Source of the DNA: Marinilabiliaceae bacterium UBA5213
GTDB taxonomy: Bacteria > Bacteroidota > Bacteroidia > Bacteroidales > Marinilabiliaceae
Assembly (NCBI GenBank): GCA_002412555.1
Contig: DHVH01000346.1
Location: forward strand, 1-6,637
DNA length: 6,637 nt
Reading direction: 5' to 3'
Position 1 is the stretch's first letter. Each line of letters begins with the position of its first letter. The notes beneath the pieces are model-generated. The model worked only from the letters and a program-made list of their open reading frames with translations. It did not search any database and had not been told where the DNA came from. A program made the translations under genes and the position numbers. This document shows, in pieces, positions 1 through 5,051 of the stretch.

Positions 1-24
1 CGACCTCTCGACCTCTCGACCTCT
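1..24. repeat. 8-bp tandem repeat, 3 copies
   Basis: Three perfect head-to-tail copies of CGACCTCT begin the window and probably continue to its left. They pass into degenerate variants (CAACCT, AATAACCTCT) up to about position 43, and the same motifs return at 72-100. This is a minisatellite-like intergenic tract. No spacer/repeat alternation of the CRISPR kind is present. No function can be assigned. Confidence 0.85.
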
Positions 25-43
25 CAACCTAATAACCTCTCAT

Positions 44-68
44 CCCGCTCCGCGGGACTGCGCTCCGC
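44..68. repeat. GC-rich insert with small hairpin and CGCTCCGC duplication
   Basis: This short GC-rich block sits inside the CT-rich repeat. CCCGC (44-48) and GCGGG (52-56) form a 5-bp stem with a 3-nt loop. The octamer CGCTCCGC occurs twice, at 46-53 and 61-68. The flanking CCTCTCGACCTAATAACCTCT-like motifs occur on both sides, so the block looks inserted into, or amplified with, the minisatellite. It may be a copy of a dispersed intergenic element, but this window alone cannot show that. Confidence 0.6.
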
Positions 69-96
69 TTGCCTCTCGACCTAATAACCTCTTGAC

Positions 97-150
97 CTCT
101 CAACCCTTCCTCCCCTCTCAACCCTTCCTCCCCTCTCAACCCTTCATCTC
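97..150. repeat. 18-bp tandem repeat overlapping the end of the kinase-RapZ gene
   Basis: The unit CTCTCAACCCTTCCTCCC occurs exactly at 97-114 and 115-132. A third copy at 133-150 is identical for its first 13 bases and then diverges into the coding sequence. The third copy contains the stop codon (136-138) and last codons of the upstream gene on the minus strand. The 18-nt period is a multiple of three, so each downstream copy offers another in-frame TGA. The tract may have grown by duplication of the gene's own 3' end. Confidence 0.85.
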
Positions 151-1563
151 CTGCTCCACATGCTTCACCCTAATACTAATCTGGTACTTGTTTTTCAGGT
201 GTCGCGCCAATTGTTCAGCGCAATACACAGATCTGTGTTGACCACCAGTACAACCAAAATTGACCATTAAATGTTTAAAGCCCCTGGTCAAATATTTGGT
301 GAGCGACTGCTCAACCAATGTATAAACCCCATCCAAAAAGTCACGCATTTCAGGCTCCTTTTCAAAGAAGGCGATTACCTCCGGATCTTTCCCGGTTTTT
401 GTTTTATAGTCCTCATAGCGACCAGGGTTATGCACGGCGCGACAATCGAACACGAAGCCGCCTCCGTTGCCGTTAAAGTCGATGGGTACGCCCCGTTTGT
501 AGGAGAAGCTATTGATGGTAACGGTTAAAACCGGGGTTGCAGAAATCTGCAACAAGCGCTCATTGCTAACAATGTCTTTTAAAGCAGCGAAAAGTGTTGG
601 GAAGTCCTTTTTCAACCATTCCCCGGTCAACAAGTGTTTGAGGTTTTCAAGCGCATAGGGGATGCTTTTTAAAAAGTGCTCTTTCTTTTCATAGAACCCC
701 CTGAATCCGTAGGCGCCCATGGCTTGCATAATGCGAATCAGCACGTAGCCGTTAAACAGTTCCCGGAACTTTAATTCATCTATTTTTATCTTTTGAGTAA
801 TCAACAGAATGTAGTGGTTCAACAGCTCTTCGCGCAAAGCTTGTGGCAAATCGGCCTTGGCATCGTAAAGCAAGGAAGCCAGGTCGTATTGCAGCGCGCC
901 TTGTCGCCCCCCCTGATAATCAATAAATGCCGGCTGATCGTTGGCCACCATAATGTTTCGGCTTTGAAAATCACGGTAGAGAAAGTAGGAGGTATCGGTT
1001 TGCAACAGGTATTCAGACAGACGGTTAAAATCATCTTCCAGTAACTGCTCATCAAAGCTAATTTGTGCCAGTTTCAAGAAGTAATACTTGAAATAGTGCA
1101 AATCCCACATCATGGATTGCTTGTCGAATTTTGATCTAGGGTGACACAGCGAGAAGTCCAGTGTTTGTCCTGCTATTTGAAACTCGATCAGCTGTTCAAT
1201 GGCCTGCTTATAAAAATCGATAATAGGAGCGGGGATCTCCTTTTCACGACGGGCTGTCGACAGCCAGTCGAAAAGCGTAGTGTTGCCCAAATCTTCGAGT
1301 AGATAACAGTCCATATCCCCATCCACAGCATAAATTTCAGGCACTTTCAGGTTTTTCGATCTGAAAAATTGGCTGAATTCAATGAAGGCCCTGTTCTCTT
1401 TAACATCCCTGTTAATGGCTCCCAGGACGTTGGCAGATTTACCTGTGATACGGTAATAGTGGCGATCAGAACCGGAAGCCGGTAACTCCGATAGCACTTC
1501 CACTTTTTGTCCCGCCCATTGTTCAAAAAGGGCTATAAGTCTTTCTTTGGCAGATGGTTCCAA
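136..1563 (-). CDS. APH-like sugar kinase fused to RapZ C-terminal domain
   Basis: This 475-residue protein has two parts. Residues about 1-320 form an aminoglycoside-phosphotransferase/choline-kinase-type fold. The catalytic loop is YRDFQSRN (196-203, D198 and N203), the metal-binding segment is IDYQ (214-217), and YDLAS follows at 226-230. Residues about 345-470 match the C-terminal domain of the RNase adaptor RapZ, with FSYKRGVP (353-360), FDCRAVHNPG (372-381) and the GCTGGQHRSVY loop (437-447). The N-terminal Walker A domain of E. coli RapZ is absent. In E. coli the RapZ C-terminal domain senses glucosamine-6-phosphate and binds sRNAs. Related kinases such as AmgK phosphorylate N-acetylmuramate and GlcNAc in cell-wall recycling. 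A role in amino-sugar or cell-wall precursor metabolism is therefore inferred, not shown. The start is TTG at 1561-1563: an in-frame TAA lies five codons upstream and no in-frame ATG occurs near it. The gene follows the DUF554 gene by 16 bp, probably in one operon. Confidence 0.88.
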   Translation of the reverse strand: MEPSAKERLIALFEQWAGQKVEVLSELPASGSDRHYYRITGKSANVLGAINRDVKENRAFIEFSQFFRSKNLKVPEIYAVDGDMDCYLLEDLGNTTLFDWLSTARREKEIPAPIIDFYKQAIEQLIEFQIAGQTLDFSLCHPRSKFDKQSMMWDLHYFKYYFLKLAQISFDEQLLEDDFNRLSEYLLQTDTSYFLYRDFQSRNIMVANDQPAFIDYQGGRQGALQYDLASLLYDAKADLPQALREELLNHYILLITQKIKIDELKFRELFNGYVLIRIMQAMGAYGFRGFYEKKEHFLKSIPYALENLKHLLTGEWLKKDFPTLFAALKDIVSNERLLQISATPVLTVTINSFSYKRGVPIDFNGNGGGFVFDCRAVHNPGRYEDYKTKTGKDPEVIAFFEKEPEMRDFLDGVYTLVEQSLTKYLTRGFKHLMVNFGCTGGQHRSVYCAEQLARHLKNKYQISIRVKHVEQEMKG

Positions 1564-1579
1564 ATGCGTAGCTGTTTAA

Positions 1580-2266
1580 TTATACAAAATGACTGTAAAT
1601 ATAGGCAAAAATCAGAGCATAGAGAAGGGCAGGAAGCATATCCATCACCCTGATTTTCGTTAGTTTGAGGATGTTTAACCCCAAACCACAAAGCAAAATT
1701 CCACCTGTTGCTGAAAGTTCATTGATAATGGCCATGTCGAAAAAGCTTCCGAGATAAAGGGCCAGCAAGGTGATACCACCCTGGTAAATAAAAAGCGGCA
1801 CCACAGAGAAAATAACACCCACACCCAGCGCAGAAGCCAGGGCAATGGAGGCAAAGCCATCTAGGATGGATTTTGTGAATAGCAGCTCCGACCCGTTTCC
1901 CAGTCCCTCATCAATGGCCCCAAGAATGGTCATCGCGCCCATACAGTAAAGCAGAAAGGCTGTAATGAGTCCTTCCGAAAAGTGCTCCCCCGTGTTTTTG
2001 AATCGGTTTTTTAGTCGTGCCGACATCCTCTCCATGCGCTGGTCGAGTTGCAGCACTCCCCCCGTAATGGCACCTGCCAGAATAGCCATAACCACCACAA
2101 TCAGCCACTCACTCTTCAAAAACATGGAGATGCCAATGCCAAAAGTGACCAGGCCTATGCCTTGAAATACCACCTCAATGGCCTTTTGCGGAAGCTGCTT
2201 TTTAAAGACAATGCCTATGGAACCGCCAGCTAAAATGGCAGCAACATTAACCAGGGTACCTATCAT
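1580..2266 (-). CDS. DUF554 family membrane protein
   Basis: This 228-residue integral membrane protein has about six or seven hydrophobic segments (roughly 3-20, 35-50, 54-73, 100-117, 138-170, 186-200 and 210-226). DUF554 signatures are visible: the glycine-rich N-terminus MIGTLVNVAAILAGG, CMGAMTILGAIDEGLGN (108-124), the KSILDGFAS segment (132-140), YQGGITL (161-167) and GGILLCGLGLNIL (188-200). The length is normal for the family. The family has no settled biochemical function; a transport role is sometimes proposed. The ATG start gives the expected N-terminus. A TAnnTTTG box lies 26 bp upstream. The kinase-RapZ gene follows 16 bp after the stop, which suggests co-transcription. Confidence 0.92.
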   Translation of the reverse strand: MIGTLVNVAAILAGGSIGIVFKKQLPQKAIEVVFQGIGLVTFGIGISMFLKSEWLIVVVMAILAGAITGGVLQLDQRMERMSARLKNRFKNTGEHFSEGLITAFLLYCMGAMTILGAIDEGLGNGSELLFTKSILDGFASIALASALGVGVIFSVVPLFIYQGGITLLALYLGSFFDMAIINELSATGGILLCGLGLNILKLTKIRVMDMLPALLYALIFAYIYSHFV

Positions 2267-2291
2267 TATTTTGGGTTTTACAATACGTCCA

Positions 2292-2299
2292 CAAAAATA
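2292..2299 (-). promoter_or_regulatory. Putative -7 box for the DUF554 operon
   Basis: The minus strand reads TATTTTTG here, a full match to the Bacteroidota -7 consensus TAnnTTTG. Transcription would begin near 2286 and leave a leader of about 20 nt before the ATG at 2266. No clear TTG sits at the usual -33 distance, so the promoter is only half supported. Confidence 0.45.
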
Positions 2300-2544
2300 A
2301 GGCGTTTTTGTAAAGGCTTGCTATAAAATCGGGATTTTGCAACTGTTTTATAACAGAATTACCGTAATACAAAAAGGGGAGGTACGTAAGTTCTGTAATC
2401 TATGTCCAATAGGATGTTATTTGTAATTCGCCAATTTCATTTATCGATCCACTTATTAAATTCACTAATTTATACGGACGGTTCAAATGAAGAAGAAATA
2501 AAAATTTTTGCTTTTTTTTAAGAAGTTGGTAACGGTCCTATCTC
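2300..2544. other. Intergenic stretch without a recognisable gene
   Basis: This AT-rich spacer lies between the toxin gene and the DUF554 promoter. It holds a small inverted repeat, CTGTT/AACAG (2343-2347 and 2352-2356), and a run of eight T on the plus strand (2512-2519). On the minus strand one frame stays open for about 45 codons between about 2540 and 2401, but it has no recognisable family match and no convincing start. No terminator with a clear stem follows the toxin gene. Confidence 0.5.
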
Positions 2545-2580
2545 CTTGATTGCACAGGATTGATTATTTTGATTTTATCT
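2545..2580. repeat. GATT-iterated tract at the toxin gene end
   Basis: GATT recurs at 2548, 2558, 2562 and 2571 on the plus strand (AATC on the minus strand), and the tract includes the toxin stop codon (2564-2566). Degenerate AATC-rich tracts of this style are, from memory, common between genes in Bacteroidota. I cannot confirm a dispersed repeat from one copy. Confidence 0.35.
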
Positions 2581-2866
2581 TGAGTTTTTTGGGATTCATC
2601 CTGGTATCAAATATTGTAATTACTTTTATTAAAGTGGAATCATGTTGATAAAATAGAGTTGTTTGTCTTGTGATTACGCAACGATGAAGACCCTTTTTCA
2701 ACTTTGATTTTTCTGAACTTTCAGGATATTGCTTAATTAACTCAAGTGATTTATCAAGTTTATTTATGAAATCCTGTTTAACTTTTTCAGACCACTCAGT
2801 TTCAAGATAATGAAGTAATTTTTCTAGTTTTATAGAGGCTCTTTTTGAAAGGATTACTGTTCTCAT
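2564..2866 (-). CDS. RelE/ParE family toxin
   Basis: This 100-residue protein has the size and layout of the RelE/ParE superfamily: an N-terminal strand (TVILSKRA), two helices (about 9-47, with YLETEWSEKVKQDF at 20-33), KQYPESS (50-56), then strands carrying HRCVITRQTTLFYQ (61-74) and a C-terminal IFDTRMNPKKL (84-94). The last segment is typical of Bacteroidota ParE-like toxins. RelE members cleave mRNA on the ribosome and ParE members poison gyrase; the sequence does not decide between them. The start ATG overlaps the antitoxin stop in an ATGA arrangement, so translation is probably coupled. The last codons lie in an AATC-rich tract. Confidence 0.87.
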   Translation of the reverse strand: MRTVILSKRASIKLEKLLHYLETEWSEKVKQDFINKLDKSLELIKQYPESSEKSKLKKGLHRCVITRQTTLFYQHDSTLIKVITIFDTRMNPKKLKIKSK

Positions 2867-3087
2867 CTGCGATGCTTTCTCATTACCACATCATAATCAA
2901 CAGTATCATCATTTGCAAAATCTGCAATTCCTGATTCAACCTCAAGTTTTTGCTCATTAGTGAGTGTGCTCCAAAAATCTACTTTCCCTTCATTCGAAAA
3001 GATAAATTTGATTGATTCTAAGACTTTGGGATTTTCAGTTTCTAGAATCAATTTCATTAAGTGTAATTTTTCGGTATGAATACTCAT
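2863..3087 (-). CDS. Antitoxin of the RelE/ParE pair
   Basis: This small acidic protein is encoded immediately before the toxin and overlaps it by 4 bp, the usual antitoxin-toxin order. From the ATG at 3085-3087 it has 74 residues: a leucine-rich N-terminal helix (HTEKLHLMKLILETENP), then VLESIKFIFS, a middle DFWSTLTNEQKLEVESGI segment, and an acidic stretch ADFANDDTVDYDVV before the basic end RKHRR. This is the pattern of the short unnamed antitoxins that accompany RelE toxins in Bacteroidota. No HTH or RHH DNA-binding motif is obvious. A longer frame opens at an ATG at 3124-3126, but a promoter-like sequence (3103-3133) lies inside that extension, so the inner start is preferred. Confidence 0.8.
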   Translation of the reverse strand: MSIHTEKLHLMKLILETENPKVLESIKFIFSNEGKVDFWSTLTNEQKLEVESGIADFANDDTVDYDVVMRKHRR

Positions 3088-3102
3088 AATCGTCGTTTTA
3101 TA

Positions 3103-3133
3103 CAAATTTAATTTATTTTGGGTCATTTTCCAA
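3103..3133 (-). promoter_or_regulatory. Promoter of the toxin-antitoxin operon
   Basis: On the minus strand TTG (3131-3133) is followed after exactly 20 nt by TAAATTTG (3103-3110). This is a full match to the Bacteroidota TTG / TAnnTTTG promoter, with spacing inside the reported range. Transcription would start near 3098, about ten bases before the antitoxin ATG at 3087. The match is from sequence; activity is inferred. Confidence 0.6.
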
Positions 3134-3284
3134 GATTAAGCAATCGTGCTGACGGCAAAATTGAGTCAACAAAATACCTCTGGAGGTTCCGAATGGATGC
3201 GGTAAATGACGTAAAGTCGATTGTGTAGGAACCGGATACCCACTGAATAAGTATGATATTGTTAGGGTACAGACCAGGCAGCAG
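3134..3284. other. GC-richer spacer with inverted repeats, no recognised gene
   Basis: This spacer is visibly richer in G and C than the genes on either side. It holds CCTC/GAGG (3177-3180 and 3183-3186) and GGTTCC/GGAACC (3185-3190 and 3228-3233). Two minus-strand frames remain open through it; one ends at a TGA near 3124-3126. A plus-strand frame is also open for about 35 codons. None has a recognisable family or a good start. It could be a fragment of foreign or displaced coding DNA. Confidence 0.4.
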
Positions 3285-3641
3285 CTAAGATTTATTATTC
3301 TCTGCCACTCTGAATTGGACAATACTTTCAATCAGTTTATAAGGAATAGCTTGTTTAAGGGGAAATTGAACAGAGCCTTTTCCTTGTTTGTATTTGGATA
3401 GTTCCATTTCAAATTGACTATGCCCAGAGGGTGTAGCGTAAAATCCAATGTGATTTTTGAAAGCTGCAAAATACACCAATGGCTTTTTGTTTGTTTTATA
3501 ACCAGGCATTCCATATGCCATCAATTCTACTGCTTCGGGGGCATTGTCTTTGATCAACTTCCTGATGTTCCTTAAAATCTCCTGAACCTCCTGGGAGAAT
3601 TGTAAAATGTATTTTTCTATGTCGTCTACGTCATTGGTCAT
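3285..3641 (-). CDS. DUF1801 (YdhG-like) protein
   Basis: This 118-residue protein has the full DUF1801 pattern: an N-terminal helix with DDIEKYILQFSQEVQEIL, then IRKLIKDNAPEAVE (26-39), YGMPGYK (43-49), VYFAAFKNHIGFYATPSG (56-73), YKQGKGSVQFPL (84-95) and IPYKLIESIVQFR (99-111). The family adopts a frataxin-like fold. Some members, such as B. subtilis YdhG/Fra, have been linked to iron delivery, but most are uncharacterised, so no substrate is assigned. The length is typical and the protein is soluble. It is the last gene of the run SRPBCC, VOC remnant, DoxX, unknown remnant, DUF1801. No good TAnnTTTG box lies directly in front of it, so it may be read from the upstream promoter. Confidence 0.88.
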   Translation of the reverse strand: MTNDVDDIEKYILQFSQEVQEILRNIRKLIKDNAPEAVELMAYGMPGYKTNKKPLVYFAAFKNHIGFYATPSGHSQFEMELSKYKQGKGSVQFPLKQAIPYKLIESIVQFRVAENNKS

Positions 3642-3666
3642 TATTCTTGTTTTTTCTTCTGTTTAC

Positions 3667-3765
3667 TTAATCATCAAAACCCAAAACTTGCTGATGCTTG
3701 GCAAAAATCGCCACTGGATGCCCATCGTCAGGGTTTTGTCTACATAAAATGACAAAGCTGTAACT
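3667..3765 (-). pseudogene. 3' coding remnant of an unrecognised gene
   Basis: Between DoxX and DUF1801 one minus-strand frame reads like a real protein end: SYSFVILCRQ, then NPDDGHPVAIFAKHQQ, then VLGFDD and a TAA at 3667-3669. The frame stays open back into the end of the DoxX gene, one base out of the DoxX frame, until an in-frame TAG. It has no usable start. The composition (balanced, no low-complexity runs, clean stop) suggests the C-terminal portion of a lost gene whose 5' part was deleted. I do not recognise the family. Chance is possible for so short a stretch. Confidence 0.4.
3675..3738. repeat. 8-bp inverted repeat CAAAACCC/GGGTTTTG
   Basis: CAAAACCC (3675-3682) is exactly inverted as GGGTTTTG (3731-3738) with a 48-nt interior that contains a smaller TGGC/GCCA hairpin. 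A second short pair, TTTGTC/GACAAA (3735-3740 and 3751-3756), overlaps the right arm. The loop is too long and no T-run follows, so it is not a convincing terminator. Coding sequence of the gene remnant occupies the same bases, which may be enough to explain it. Confidence 0.4.
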
Positions 3766-3766
3766 C

Positions 3767-4144
3767 TTAAGCTGTAATTTTTGATGAGAAGATTTTATGG
3801 TAGAAAACGTAGGACACCACTAAAATTGCCAATATTATTAAAGGTAGAATGGTCAGAAAACCAAAACCGTCAATTACCCAGTGGCTTATACATGCAAAAA
3901 TAAAGGTAAAGGCAAAGCCTGCATAAGCCCATTCCTTTATAAGATTGTGAACTTGTGGAATGATTAAAGCAAGTGCGCCTGAAACTTTGAATACAACTAA
4001 TATGGTCCCAAAATATTCCGGATATCCCAGGTGCCGTATCCCTTCCTTAGCGAGTTCAGTATGAGATGTCAATGCAGGCATTAATCCTTCGAACAAGAAG
4101 ATAATAATGGTTGCCGTCCAGAAAATAATTTTGTCTTTTTTCAT
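3767..4144 (-). CDS. DoxX-like membrane protein
   Basis: This 125-residue protein has four hydrophobic segments (about 6-24, 45-63, 72-89 and 95-115). It carries DoxX-like (DoxX_2) signatures: HLGYPEYFGTILVVFKVSG (38-56), a loop with IPQVHNLIKEWAYAGFAF (62-79) and a conserved ISH at 86-88. It is a small inner-membrane protein. Distant DoxX relatives form quinol-oxidase subunits or redox-associated membrane factors, but this subfamily has no proven role. It is usually found with small cytosolic accessory genes, as here with SRPBCC and DUF1801. The length is normal. The ATG at 4142-4144 gives a lysine-rich cytoplasmic start. Its last bases overlap the open frame of the gene remnant at 3667-3765. 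Confidence 0.88.
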   Translation of the reverse strand: MKKDKIIFWTATIIIFLFEGLMPALTSHTELAKEGIRHLGYPEYFGTILVVFKVSGALALIIPQVHNLIKEWAYAGFAFTFIFACISHWVIDGFGFLTILPLIILAILVVSYVFYHKIFSSKITA

Positions 4145-4194
4145 TTTATTCGTTCTTTAATGATTGGGTTTGTTGTATACCATTAATAATCCTT

Positions 4195-4377
4195 TTACAT
4201 TAATCCCCATATCTTAATTGTGGTATGCTAAATGCGGTTTTCCATTTTATGTCCTTTTGTCTGATATTGGAGATTCACTAACTGTTAGAAATCAGCGTTT
4301 GCCACTCAGGCATTCTTTGTAGAATTCATTGCTTCACGACAACTGCCATAGTAAGTCAGGAATGAATTTATATGCAT
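4195..4377 (-). pseudogene. Decayed VOC/PhnB-type protein
   Basis: This spacer between SRPBCC and DoxX holds a broken gene. From an ATG at 4375-4377, 7 bp after the SRPBCC stop, the frame reads MHINSFLTYYGSCREAMN, which matches the PhnB-like start (I-N-P-Y-L-x-F-x-G-x-C-x-E-A). A one-base loss near 4323 (AATTC where AATTTC is expected) shifts the frame. The next frame continues FYKECLSGK, an in-frame TGA at 4292-4294, then LTVSESPISDK and a TAA. A third frame gives HKMENRI, a TAG at 4228-4230, then HTTIKIWGLM, resembling the family's K-M-x-x-x-I-L-H-A-T-I segment. The C-terminal half is missing. Family members are about 130-150 residues, bind metal through a glyoxalase fold and are mostly uncharacterised. 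The family assignment rests on pattern memory. Confidence 0.68.
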
Positions 4378-4384
4378 CTTGTTA

Positions 4385-4798
4385 TTAGTTGTTTTCAGTG
4401 TAATTCTTAAAGTTATTTAAAATAGCTTGCCAACCATCTTTTTGAATTTCAACAGGGTTTTCATTATCAGGGTCGAAAGTTATAATTACTTCTGTCTGCT
4501 CGCCTAAATTGTGGAACTGAACTGTTGCATTTCTACCACCGAATTCATAAGTAAACTGTTTACCCTCTGTAATTTCAGTGAATACTGCTTCAAAGTCAAA
4601 TCCAAAGCTGCCATCTTTGGCTTCCATTCTTGCTTTGTAGGTGCCACCTATTTGCATATTGTTTTCGGCACTCGGACAATGCCAACTTGGGTCAGCAAAG
4701 TTCCAATGAATAATGTGATTTGGATTATTATAATAATCCCAAACTTTTTTTGATTCTGCGTTAATGGTTGTTTGAACCGTAATCTTTGCCTTGTTCAT
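4385..4798 (-). CDS. SRPBCC / AHSA1-type protein
   Basis: This 137-residue soluble protein is of the START/Bet v1-like SRPBCC superfamily (AHSA1 branch). It begins with the strand ITVQTTINAESKKVWDYY (6-23), followed by the signature IIHWNFADPSWHCP (29-42), IGGTYKARMEAKDGSFGFDF (50-69), the strand pair FTEITEGKQFTYEFGGR (73-89) and the closing helix DGWQAILNNFKNYTE (121-135). Such proteins have a deep hydrophobic ligand pocket; ligands are unknown for most bacterial members. The length is typical. A TTG-N20-CATCTTTG promoter lies about 30 bp upstream. It is the first gene of a likely unit with the VOC pseudogene, DoxX and DUF1801. Confidence 0.9.
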   Translation of the reverse strand: MNKAKITVQTTINAESKKVWDYYNNPNHIIHWNFADPSWHCPSAENNMQIGGTYKARMEAKDGSFGFDFEAVFTEITEGKQFTYEFGGRNATVQFHNLGEQTEVIITFDPDNENPVEIQKDGWQAILNNFKNYTENN

Positions 4799-4828
4799 TT
4801 TACACTTTTTAATTGTTAATTGACATTA

Positions 4829-4859
4829 CAAAGATGCGATGGCTTGAAAAATTGTACAA
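4829..4859 (-). promoter_or_regulatory. Promoter of the SRPBCC-DoxX-DUF1801 unit, with palindrome
   Basis: On the minus strand TTG (4857-4859) is followed after 20 nt by CATCTTTG (4829-4836), one mismatch from TAnnTTTG. The spacing equals that of the toxin-antitoxin promoter. The leader would be roughly 25-30 nt. The perfect 10-bp palindrome ATTGTACAAT (4851-4860) covers the -33 element and could bind a dimeric regulator. No regulator gene is visible in the window. Confidence 0.5.
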
Positions 4860-4860
4860 T

Positions 4861-4978
4861 ATGTAAAAATGACAATAAATGGGGTTTTTGCGACAAACAA
4901 TTAATCTTTACAAAGCAGAGAATCAGTTTAAGGCTGTGTTAAGTAAAAAGAACAGCTATATTTCAAAGATTTCATCAT
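4861..4978. other. Spacer without a recognisable gene
   Basis: This AT-rich stretch lies between the SRPBCC promoter and the terminator hairpin. The longest open readings on either strand are under 30 codons and match nothing I know. I see no RNA gene, repeat or clear promoter in it. Confidence 0.5.
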
Positions 4979-5018
4979 AAAAAAAGAGTTTATTGAAATC
5001 AATTCAATAAACTCTTTT
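4979..5018 (-). terminator. Intrinsic terminator of the acyltransferase operon
   Basis: AAAAGAGTTTATTGAA (4982-4997) pairs perfectly with TTCAATAAACTCTTTT (5003-5018) around a 5-nt loop. On the minus strand the stem runs into seven consecutive T (plus-strand A at 4979-4985). The stem is AT-rich but 16 bp long. It lies about 125 bp after the stop of the AMP-binding/PlsC gene and before the SRPBCC promoter, a sensible place to end that transcript. Confidence 0.75.
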
Positions 5019-5051
5019 AAATCTCAATAGGCACAATGCATTCCGAGGTTT

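Noticed and set aside
1..150. CRISPR array
   Set aside because: The repeats are 8 and 18 bp, directly abutting and without unique spacers; no cas gene is near.
271..528. Plus-strand open frame of 85 codons
   Set aside because: Lies wholly opposite the RapZ domain of the kinase fusion. No family resemblance; shadow of the real gene. The same holds for the frames at 793-1044, 819-1055, 1675-1860, 1911-2108, 1965-2165 and 2048-2233.
2343..2356. CTGTT/AACAG hairpin as a terminator for the toxin operon
   Set aside because: The stem is only 5 bp, lies over 200 bp from the toxin stop and no T-run follows on the minus strand.
3113..3331. Minus-strand 72-codon frame across the DUF1801 end and the GC-richer spacer
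   Set aside because: Overlaps the DUF1801 coding end and the toxin-antitoxin promoter, has proline/cysteine-rich unconvincing composition and matches no family.
3332..3514. Minus-strand frame within DUF1801
   Set aside because: Out-of-frame shadow of the DUF1801 gene.
4323..4368. AATTCATT/AATGAATT inverted repeat as a terminator or recombination site
   Set aside because: The bases fall inside the VOC pseudogene coding sequence, the loop is long and no T-run follows.
3134..4384. Integron cassette array (small same-strand genes with inverted repeats between them)
   Set aside because: Motifs near RYYYAAC/GTTRRRY occur (for example CTAACAGTTAG around 4278-4288 on the minus strand), but none meets the full core-site consensus in matched pairs, no integrase is present, and two of the spacers are better explained as decayed genes.
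4511..4753. Plus-strand 80-codon frame
   Set aside because: Antisense shadow of the SRPBCC gene, which has clear family motifs.
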